Source of the DNA: Alphaproteobacteria bacterium
GTDB lineage: Bacteria > Pseudomonadota > Alphaproteobacteria > JAUHZC01
Length of the DNA stretch: 56,458 nucleotides
Assembly: GCA_030425805.1 (NCBI GenBank)
Contig: JAUHZC010000006.1
Span: 1 to 56,458, forward strand
Reading direction: 5' to 3'
Both the position numbers and the translations under genes were made by a program. Positions 34,869-42,514 of the stretch are shown here, in pieces. Below the pieces are notes generated by a model. It had not been told where the DNA came from and did not search any database. It was given only the letters and a program-made list of their open reading frames with translations. Each line of letters starts with the position of its first letter. The stretch's first letter is position 1.

Positions 34869-35524
34869 CGTGGGTCAATATCTTTGCAAAGATCATCCAA
34901 ACTTTGTTTAAGCTTGGTATCAAGATTAGGATTATCGTACTTAAGAGGCTTCCCCCATTTAAAAACACCTTTAGAGAAAGGAAAAGGAAAAACAAACTGA
35001 TCCCAAGTTCCGAGTTTACGTTGATTTTGGGCTGCATAGGCTAAAGGGATAATTTTTGCTTTTGCCAATTTTGCTAAAGCGAGGGTGCCTTCAGAAATAT
35101 GGAATGCTGGACCTCGGGGGCCATCCGGAGTGATGCCAATTGTGTGCCCTTGTTTTAATAGCCGGATCATTTTTTTTAAAGCGCCTGTTCCTCCTCTTGT
35201 TTTTGAGCCAGGAATGACATGTATACCAAAGTGATTAACTGTGCGTGCAATGAGTTGGCCATCTTTATGGCTGGAAATTAGCATATGAAAAGGATGCCAA
35301 TGGGGCCAGGCATAACATGTAAGAAGAAGACGGTTATGCCAAAAAGCAACGATGAAGGGTTCATCGTTATTCTTAAGTTTTTGGACGTGCTCAAAACCTT
35401 CTATATGCCAAGCAGAGGTTTTATATACAAGCCAGATATACCCAGCGATAAACCAGCTTGCTGCTTCAATCACCAGCGCATTCCCAAAAACTTTTTTAAA
35501 AAGGGTTTTGAGAAGCCCTTTCAA
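34865..35524 (-). CDS. DUF374-family lysophospholipid acyltransferase-like protein
   Basis: This 219-residue membrane-associated protein has the LPLAT fold. The HX4D-like motif is visible as SSHKDGQLIA, and the second motif as GITPDGPRGPAF. Members lie between msbA and waaA in many alphaproteobacteria. The acyl acceptor is not established; a lipid A or phospholipid intermediate is likely from context. It begins 12 bases after the msbA stop. Confidence 0.85.
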   Translation of the reverse strand: MKGLLKTLFKKVFGNALVIEAASWFIAGYIWLVYKTSAWHIEGFEHVQKLKNNDEPFIVAFWHNRLLLTCYAWPHWHPFHMLISSHKDGQLIARTVNHFGIHVIPGSKTRGGTGALKKMIRLLKQGHTIGITPDGPRGPAFHISEGTLALAKLAKAKIIPLAYAAQNQRKLGTWDQFVFPFPFSKGVFKWGKPLKYDNPNLDTKLKQSLDDLCKDIDPR

Positions 35525-35536
35525 TTTGGGCCTCCT

Positions 35537-37294
35537 TTATGAATCGTGGGGTTTGGTAAATTGTGCTTCGCACAAAGCTTTATAAGGGGGGTAGGCGTTA
35601 ATGAGCTCTTTGTGCGTTCCTTTAGCAACAACCTTTCCTTCATCAAGGAAATAAATAGAGTCTGCACCCATCACTGTGGAAAGCCGGTGCGCAATAATAA
35701 GTGTTGTCTTGCCCTTTTTAAGGGTATTGAGAGCTTGCTGGACTTTCTGCTCGGATTCGGCGTCGAGAGCAGAGGTTACCTCATCAAGCAATAGGAGAGG
35801 AGCTTTGCGTAACATGGCGCGTGCAATAGCAATACGCTGTTTCTGTCCGCCTGAAAGGCGTGTGCCGCGCTCTCCAACTACTGTATCAAATCCATCAGGA
35901 AGTTCCTGAATAAAATCATAGGCAGCTGCAGCTTTTGCTGCGTCATATATTTCTTCCAGGTTAGCCTTTGGATCTCCAAAAGCAATGTTCGCTCGTACTG
36001 TATCATTGAAGAGGATAACGTCTTGACTCACCAAGGCAATATTGTCTCTTAGTGAGGTAAGGCTGACCTTTTGAATATCTTGTTCATCAATCAGAAGCTG
36101 GCCTTGTGTGATTTCATAAAATCGAGGAATTAGATTCATCAGTGTGCTCTTGCCTGAGCCACTTGGTCCCACAAGTGCTGTTGTTTTTCCAGCAGCAATG
36201 TCAACAGTAAGGTCGTCCAGGACATCCTGCTTTCCATCGTAGGAAAAAGTCACTTTTTTGAAGGAAATTTTGCCTTTAGTCACCTTGAGTGGGGTATCAA
36301 AATCATCACCTACAGCTTCAATTTCGAGGTCAATAAGATCAAAAACGCGAGCAGCAGAGGCGAGACCTTCTTGTAGTTTGGAGTTAAGACGTGCCAGGCG
36401 TTTCATGGGCTCATAAGCAAAGAGCAAAGCTGTGATAAAAGCCATCATCCCTCCCGGAGTTTGGTCTCCAGACATAATTTGATTCCCGCCATAAATTACG
36501 ACAATAGCAATGACCAAACCTGCTAGAACATCCATAATAGGGTGAGAGATCGAGCCAAATTTTGTGACTCCAAAGTTATGTGTAAACAAACGGTCTACAA
36601 TATCCTTAGCTTTTGTTCGCTCATATTTCTCCATTCCGTAAGCTTTGATAAGGCGTGCTCCCTGGAAAGCCTGTGTAAGAAGAGAAGTAAACTCTGCAAT
36701 TGTATCCTGGAGATCTGTCGACGTATGACGCATGCGGCGCCCAATTTTTGCAATGGGTAGAATTGCAATTGGAAAAATTACGGTGGCCAAGAAAGCAAGA
36801 AGAGGATCTTTCATATACATTACAATTACAAGGAAGATTACCATCAAGGAATCTTTGCAAATGCTTGTCACTGTCTCTGTAATAATGTCACCAATGACTT
36901 CGACATCGTTGGTCAGGCGAGCCACAAGTTGACCAATAGGGGTTTTTTGGTAAAATTTGAGGTCAACTCCGACAAGATGATTGAAAAGGCGTCGTTGAAA
37001 ATTTGTTACGATGCGATCTCCCACATACCCCATGGCAACAGATTCACCATAATCGGCAAGTCCCCTGATGAGCATCAGAAGAAAAACACCACCAGCAGCA
37101 AGATAGAGGGATTTTTTATCATCACTGCTAAAAATCTCATTAATGAGGGGCTCTACATGATCTGCAAGCAGCGCAGTACACCCCGCAACAAAGACCATAC
37201 AGAAAATGCCGAAGAGCATTTGTTTCGTATAGCTGAGGGCGCACTCCTTAACCAGACGTCGAATAAGGGGGACGGCATCATGCTGATTTGACAA
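35537..37294 (-). CDS. msbA: Lipid A export ABC transporter MsbA (permease-ATPase)
   Basis: MsbA flips lipid A-core across the inner membrane as a homodimer. The half-transporter has a six-helix domain (about 1-310) and a nucleotide-binding domain with Walker A GPSGSGKSTLMNL, Q-loop, signature LSGGQKQRIAIARAML, Walker B LLLLDEVTSALD and H-loop IAHRLSTV. The start is uncertain. No ATG lies near the family N-terminus. TTG 37294 gives 585 residues, the normal length; the frame extends to TTG 37375, which would overlap pmbA by 46 bases. A strong GGAGGA lies at about 37320 inside the gap. Confidence 0.92.
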   Translation of the reverse strand: MSNQHDAVPLIRRLVKECALSYTKQMLFGIFCMVFVAGCTALLADHVEPLINEIFSSDDKKSLYLAAGGVFLLMLIRGLADYGESVAMGYVGDRIVTNFQRRLFNHLVGVDLKFYQKTPIGQLVARLTNDVEVIGDIITETVTSICKDSLMVIFLVIVMYMKDPLLAFLATVIFPIAILPIAKIGRRMRHTSTDLQDTIAEFTSLLTQAFQGARLIKAYGMEKYERTKAKDIVDRLFTHNFGVTKFGSISHPIMDVLAGLVIAIVVIYGGNQIMSGDQTPGGMMAFITALLFAYEPMKRLARLNSKLQEGLASAARVFDLIDLEIEAVGDDFDTPLKVTKGKISFKKVTFSYDGKQDVLDDLTVDIAAGKTTALVGPSGSGKSTLMNLIPRFYEITQGQLLIDEQDIQKVSLTSLRDNIALVSQDVILFNDTVRANIAFGDPKANLEEIYDAAKAAAAYDFIQELPDGFDTVVGERGTRLSGGQKQRIAIARAMLRKAPLLLLDEVTSALDAESEQKVQQALNTLKKGKTTLIIAHRLSTVMGADSIYFLDEGKVVAKGTHKELINAYPPYKALCEAQFTKPHDS

Positions 37295-37329
37295 TTTTAA
37301 GGCTTCGCGGGCCAGAGCTTCCTCCAGAA

Positions 37330-38676
37330 TTATGTGCCTGAAACAGACAAAGGTTGGCACATCAATGTTGGACAATTATGACTGTACTCATAAACTAAGT
37401 CATTTGCCGCTTTGAGGGAAGCAAAAATATCCTTTAAATTCCCCGAAACTGTAAACTCCTTAAGAGGTTTCGTCACCTCTCCATTCTTGATGAAAAAGCC
37501 TTCAGCGCCTCGGCTATAATCCCCTGTAATAAGATTGTTTGCATTTCCCATGAAGTCTTTAATGTAAATTCCCTCATCAATGCCTTTTATCATTTCTTGA
37601 GGGGTTAGTTCCCCAGGGAGAATCGCTGCACTATGGGCAGATGGAGAAGGAGGAGAGCTAAGTCCGCGACTTGCATGTGCAGTTGAGGCAAGTTTTAGTT
37701 GTCTTGCGCGCTTTAAATCAAGAATCCAGCTTTTCAAAATGCCTTCCTCAACCAAATTTAGTTTTTGTGTGGGGAGGCCCTCATCGTCAAAGGCAGCTGC
37801 CCCTAGACCCCGCATCCGGTGAGGGTTGTCAACAATGGTAATGGCTTCTGGGAAAATTTTGTCTCCCATAGCATCTTTAAGCATAGTTGTTCCTTGCACA
37901 ACAGACTCTCCATTAATCATGGCAAGAAAATCATGGAGTAAGGAAGCTGACACCTTGCGGTCAAAAACAATGGGGTAGGTGCCTGATTTCGGTTTTTCAG
38001 CACCAAGAAATCGAATAGCTTCTTCTGCAGCGGCTTCTCCAAGCACTTCTGGTGCTTTAAGATCTTCAACGTGATATACAGAGCTAAAATCACCCCCTGA
38101 GTAGTTGTCTTGCCCTTTGCTAGCAACAACATTTACGCTTGCACCAAAACTAGTTTGTGAGGCGAATGCAGAAAATCCAATAGAGGTTGCAAAGTAAAAC
38201 TGAACCACATTTTGAAATGTCTTGGAGCCTTGGCTGTTTGTAATTTCTTTTTTTGCACGCGCTATGTCTTCTGCCGTTTTTGCACGTTTGATCATGCCCT
38301 CAGTTGAAAAACGATGCCTATCATATTTATCAAAATCTTTGAAAGGTGGTTTCGCAAGTTGCTCTGGATCTGCTGGTCCTGCAAGCGGATCTTCAGGAAG
38401 GGCTTTTGCAATGGCTACAGATCGTTCTGCCATGGCCTCTAAGGATGCATCAGAAAGATCACTACTGGAAACCATCGCAGACTGGTTTCCAACAAAGGTG
38501 CGAAATCCAACTTTTGCAGAATCTGCCTCTTCGATTTCTTCAAGCTCTCCTTGGCGAATGCTCGCAAATTTATGGTTTGATTCTATAAAAAGAACTTCAG
38601 TGTGAGTTGCCCCTGCTTTTTTTCCGTAGGAAAGGGCTTTTTCTGTAATGGCTTGAAGAAATTTTTGATTATTCAT
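37330..38676 (-). CDS. pmbA: PmbA/TldE-family metalloprotease-like protein
   Basis: This protein of the TldD/PmbA family (448 residues) is the non-metal partner (TldE) of a heterodimeric protease that processes unstructured peptides such as microcin B17 precursors and CcdA. Features of the family include the N-terminal SIRQGELEEIEEAD and RTFVGNQSA segments and the C-terminal RGAEGFFIKNGEVTKPLKEFTVSGNL. The usual partner tldD is not in this window. It lies upstream of msbA and is probably the first gene of the lipid A unit. The ATG is at 38676. Confidence 0.92.
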   Translation of the reverse strand: MNNQKFLQAITEKALSYGKKAGATHTEVLFIESNHKFASIRQGELEEIEEADSAKVGFRTFVGNQSAMVSSSDLSDASLEAMAERSVAIAKALPEDPLAGPADPEQLAKPPFKDFDKYDRHRFSTEGMIKRAKTAEDIARAKKEITNSQGSKTFQNVVQFYFATSIGFSAFASQTSFGASVNVVASKGQDNYSGGDFSSVYHVEDLKAPEVLGEAAAEEAIRFLGAEKPKSGTYPIVFDRKVSASLLHDFLAMINGESVVQGTTMLKDAMGDKIFPEAITIVDNPHRMRGLGAAAFDDEGLPTQKLNLVEEGILKSWILDLKRARQLKLASTAHASRGLSSPPSPSAHSAAILPGELTPQEMIKGIDEGIYIKDFMGNANNLITGDYSRGAEGFFIKNGEVTKPLKEFTVSGNLKDIFASLKAANDLVYEYSHNCPTLMCQPLSVSGT

Positions 38677-38734
38677 GTTTTTCTAGAAAATTCTCCTCTA
38701 TAAGGCCATATTTTCTACTGAAATTCAATGGTCT

Positions 38735-40132
38735 TTAGAGAATCCAAGCTGTTGCAAACATAAGATAAACAGCGTAGCCAAGAATGTCTGTTGTGACTGT
38801 AAGAATGGGGCCAGCACTGATGGCTGGATCCATGCCCATGCGCATAATAAGAAGAGGAAGAAGACTTCCAGCTGTTGCAGCCCAGATGATATTCCACAAC
38901 AGGGCTCCAAAAACAACAAGACCAATGGCAAAATTGCCTTCTGTAAAGAAAACGGAAAAAGCACCAAGAAGAATCGAGAAAAGGAGCCCGTTAAGGAAGC
39001 CTACTCCAACTTCTTTTCGCAAGGCTTTGGACGCATTATGAGGAAGTAAGTCACGGGTGGTTATAGCGCGTACGATAACAGTCACGACTTGGAGGCCTAC
39101 ATTTCCCCCCATCATGGCAGGAAGAGGCATAAAAAAACTCAGCGCTGTGAGAGCTGAGAGGGAGGTTTCAAACTGTCGAATGACGAGGGCTGTGATGATG
39201 CCATTGAGCATGGTAGCAACCAGCCAAGGAGCTCGACGGGAGAAAGTTTCAAAATAACCTGCGCCAAAGTCCGAGCTGCTCATACGTGCAAGGCGTAGAA
39301 TATCTTCTTCGGCCTCTTCCTCAATAACATCCACGATGTCATCAAGGGTAATCATTCCAATAATACGGCCATCCTCGTCCACAACAGGAGCAGAGACAAG
39401 GGCATAGTGCTTAAACAGGCGAGCCACATCTTCTTGATCTTTATCAGACGGGATTTGGTGAATATCTTCGGTCATAAGGGTGGAAATTTTTGTACGGCTA
39501 TCAGCGACAAGAAGCTGGGAAAGACCGACTTTTCCAACAGGATGATGACGAAGGTTCACAACAAAAAGATCATAGAATTGGGAAGGTGAATTTTTGTCAG
39601 CGCGGATGAGGGTCAGGACCTGTTTCACCGTCCAGGTCTCTGGCACACATACGACCTCACGTTGCATGAGCCGGCCTGCACTGTCTTCTGGGAAATTCAA
39701 GCTTTCCTGTAGCATTGTTCGATCACGTGCAGAAAGAGCACGCAAGAGCTGTCGTTGCTGTTCAGAATCAAGCCCTTCTAGGAGTTGAAGAGCATCATCC
39801 GAGTCAAGCTCTTTAACAGCACCGGCTAGAGTTTTTGTGCCGAAAAGAGGAAGGAGAAAGGTGCGGGACCCTTCTGAGAGATAGGTGAGCATCTCTGGAT
39901 CAATAGCATCTTGACCCAGGACCTCAACAAGCTGTTCTTGGAGAGGTTCCTCTAGTTGGTCAATGAGTTCAGCTAAGTCAGCAACGTGCAAGGAGAGAAG
40001 CTTCTCTCCAAGGGTTTCAACGGCATCATCTTGTATGAGCTCCCGTATTTCATCCACGAACTCAGGCGTTACACCAATAAAGGTATCTTCTAGAGCGTCT
40101 TGGCCTTCGTGGGGAGTGTAGGTGTCATTCAT
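38735..40132 (-). CDS. mgtE: Magnesium transporter MgtE
   Basis: MgtE is a Mg2+-gated magnesium channel acting as a dimer. The 465-residue protein has the N-terminal superhelical domain (about 30-140), two CBS domains (about 150-275, with LMTEDIHQIPSDKDQEDVA and DIVDVIEEEAEEDILRL), the plug helix and five C-terminal membrane helices (about 295-465). PLPAMMGGNVGLQ contains the pore segment, and the Asp of the metal site is in AIGLVVFGALLWNI-type helices further on. It follows maeB by 29 bases. Confidence 0.94.
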   Translation of the reverse strand: MNDTYTPHEGQDALEDTFIGVTPEFVDEIRELIQDDAVETLGEKLLSLHVADLAELIDQLEEPLQEQLVEVLGQDAIDPEMLTYLSEGSRTFLLPLFGTKTLAGAVKELDSDDALQLLEGLDSEQQRQLLRALSARDRTMLQESLNFPEDSAGRLMQREVVCVPETWTVKQVLTLIRADKNSPSQFYDLFVVNLRHHPVGKVGLSQLLVADSRTKISTLMTEDIHQIPSDKDQEDVARLFKHYALVSAPVVDEDGRIIGMITLDDIVDVIEEEAEEDILRLARMSSSDFGAGYFETFSRRAPWLVATMLNGIITALVIRQFETSLSALTALSFFMPLPAMMGGNVGLQVVTVIVRAITTRDLLPHNASKALRKEVGVGFLNGLLFSILLGAFSVFFTEGNFAIGLVVFGALLWNIIWAATAGSLLPLLIMRMGMDPAISAGPILTVTTDILGYAVYLMFATAWIL

Positions 40133-40161
40133 ACAAGCGACTTTCTAAAATGCCCCAAAAC

Positions 40162-42438
40162 TTAGGAACTCATTGATGCCATCTTAACCGTGACAGCCGT
40201 CATATTCAAGATTCCTCTTGCTGTGACAGACGGAGTCACAATATGAGCAGGTCGATCCAAGCCCGTCAACATAGGCCCAATGGTTTGAGCTTTGGTAAAG
40301 GCTTTAACAAGTGTGTAGGCAATATTTGCAGCATCCAGATTTGGCATGACAAGAAGATTTGCAGCTCCTTCCATCTTTGATTCTGGCAAGAGACGTTTTC
40401 GAATTGCTTCATCAATGGCTGCGTCTCCACGCATTTCTCCCTCAACCTCTAAGTCAGGATATGTTGATTTTAGTTTTGTATAGAGATCCTGCATCTTCCT
40501 TGTTGAAGCACAAAAGTGGGTCCCAAAGTTGGAATAAGACAATAAGCCAACTTTTGGTTGAATCCCAAAGTGACGAACATGTTGCGCAGCACGATGAACA
40601 GCTTCGGCAACTTCATCTATTGTCCGTTCATTGCCAACATAGGCATCCATAAAAAATTGAACTCCATGATCCAAGACCATGGCATTCAGGGAAGAGGGGT
40701 AAGAGGCACCAGGCTTCAAGCCAATAATATTGACCAGTTGGTGTAGATTTTGGTTGTAGTGGTCTGCGGGGCCAGCAATTAAACCATCTGCTTCTCCTCG
40801 CTTGACCATCAAAGCGCCGATCACCGTTGTATTAGTCCGAACCATTGTTCGGGCGTAATTTGGTGAAACGCCTTTGCGAGACATTAGCTCATGATAAAGA
40901 GTCCAATATTCTTTGAAGCGATCATCGTGCTCAGGATCAACAAGTTCCAAATCTTCAGCAAGCTTGAGACGAAGACCAAGTTGCTCGATACGGTATTGCA
41001 CAACATCTCGTCGACCAATCAAAATCGGCTTTGCATATCCCTCATCGACAACAATTTGAGCAGCTCGAAGGACACGTTTATCTTCCCCTTCTGCATAACA
41101 AATACGCTTTGGATTCTCCTTTGCAGCAGCAAAGACAGACCGCATGACCATACTGGTTCGGAACACAACGCTAGAGAGCTCTTGGGCATATTTTTTGAGA
41201 TCTTGGATAGGGCGTGTTGCGACACCAGAATCCATAGCCGCCTTTGCTACAGCCGGAGCAAGGTTTTCAATTAATCGCGGATCAAAAGGTTTAGGAATAA
41301 TATACTCTGGTCCAAAACTGAGGTTTGCATCACCATAGGCTCGATCAACTGTTTCAGAGGACTCAGCTTTAGCAAGGCTTGCGAGGGCTTTAACACAGGC
41401 AACCTTCATTTCTTCATTAATTTGAGTGGCACCTACATCGAGAGCGCCCCGGAAAATAAAGGGAAAACATAAGACATTGTTGACCTGATTGGGATAGTCA
41501 GAGCGTCCTGTAGCAAGAATAGCATCTGGCCGCCAGACTTTGGCTTTTGTCGGATCAACTTCAGGAGTTGGGTTGGCAAGCGCAAAGATCAGAGGATCTT
41601 TGGCCATTGACTTCACCATGCTTTCACTAAGAATATTTGCAGCAGAGAGCCCAAGAAAAACATCTGCTCCTTTCAGAGCTTCAGCGAGGGTACGGTCTTT
41701 TGTGTCTTGGGCAAATTGTGCCCGCTTGGGATCCACATCCTGAGCACGATCCTTGTGCACAATCCCCTTGCGATCTGTCACAAAAATATTCTCTTTCTTT
41801 ACGCCGAGGCTCATGAAAAGCTCAAGGCATGCCAGAGCTGAAGCACCTGCCCCTGATGTGACAATCTTGAGTTGATCAAGCGACTTTCCAACAAGTTCAG
41901 CGCCATTGATTAAGGCAGCTGCAACGATGATTGCTGTGCCGTGTTGGTCATCATGGAAAACGGGAATTTTCATGCGCTGTTTTAACTTTTCTTCAAGCTC
42001 AAAACATTCGGGAGCTTTGATATCTTCAAGATTAATGGCGCCGAAGGAGGGTTCAAGGCGAGAAATAGTCTCAACAAGCTTATCGACATCTTTCTCTTCA
42101 ATACCGATATCAACACTGTCAATGCCGGCAAATTGTTTGAACAGGACAGCTTTTCCTTCCATGACAGGCTTTGCAGCTAGAGGGCCAATATCACCAAGCC
42201 CAAGAACGGCAGTTCCATTTGTAATAACAGCTACGAGGTTTGCTCGATTTGTCAAAGTCGCGGCTTCTGCAGGGTCTCGCAGAATTTCCTCACAAGGCGC
42301 TGCAACGCCTGGGGAATAAGCTAGAGATAGATCGCGTTGATTTGAAAGCGGGGTTGTTGCAACCATCTCCAGTTTTCCAGGCTTAGGGGTGCGGTGGTAT
42401 TCAAGAGCGCTTTGATACAACTGATCTTTATTTGTCAT
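40162..42438 (-). CDS. maeB: NADP-dependent malic enzyme with phosphotransacetylase-like domain
   Basis: MaeB oxidatively decarboxylates malate to pyruvate, giving NADPH and linking the TCA cycle to gluconeogenesis. The protein has about 758 residues. The malic enzyme half (about 1-425) contains YSPGVAAPCEEI, NGTAVLGLGDIGP, the metal ligands in HDDQHGTAI and the nucleotide loop TSGAGASAL. The second half (about 430-758) is a phosphotransacetylase-like domain, regulatory in this family (acetyl-CoA responsive). ATG 42438 is preferred; a GTG lies two codons earlier (42444). A 19-bp AT-rich palindrome lies 10 bases upstream. Confidence 0.95.
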   Translation of the reverse strand: MTNKDQLYQSALEYHRTPKPGKLEMVATTPLSNQRDLSLAYSPGVAAPCEEILRDPAEAATLTNRANLVAVITNGTAVLGLGDIGPLAAKPVMEGKAVLFKQFAGIDSVDIGIEEKDVDKLVETISRLEPSFGAINLEDIKAPECFELEEKLKQRMKIPVFHDDQHGTAIIVAAALINGAELVGKSLDQLKIVTSGAGASALACLELFMSLGVKKENIFVTDRKGIVHKDRAQDVDPKRAQFAQDTKDRTLAEALKGADVFLGLSAANILSESMVKSMAKDPLIFALANPTPEVDPTKAKVWRPDAILATGRSDYPNQVNNVLCFPFIFRGALDVGATQINEEMKVACVKALASLAKAESSETVDRAYGDANLSFGPEYIIPKPFDPRLIENLAPAVAKAAMDSGVATRPIQDLKKYAQELSSVVFRTSMVMRSVFAAAKENPKRICYAEGEDKRVLRAAQIVVDEGYAKPILIGRRDVVQYRIEQLGLRLKLAEDLELVDPEHDDRFKEYWTLYHELMSRKGVSPNYARTMVRTNTTVIGALMVKRGEADGLIAGPADHYNQNLHQLVNIIGLKPGASYPSSLNAMVLDHGVQFFMDAYVGNERTIDEVAEAVHRAAQHVRHFGIQPKVGLLSYSNFGTHFCASTRKMQDLYTKLKSTYPDLEVEGEMRGDAAIDEAIRKRLLPESKMEGAANLLVMPNLDAANIAYTLVKAFTKAQTIGPMLTGLDRPAHIVTPSVTARGILNMTAVTVKMASMSS

Positions 42439-42447
42439 GGGCACTAA

Positions 42448-42466
42448 CTTTTATTTTAAATAAAAG
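42448..42466 (-). promoter_or_regulatory. AT-rich palindrome upstream of maeB
   Basis: CTTTTATTT-T-AAATAAAAG is a perfect dyad (9-base arms, 1-base centre) about 10 bases before ATG 42438. In the message it would form a hairpin where a ribosome binding site is expected; none is visible. It could equally be an operator. Confidence 0.35.
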
Positions 42467-42514
42467 CTAACACGTTTTCCGCCTCACGTCATCTGGGGAA
42501 TGAGAACCTGAGCG

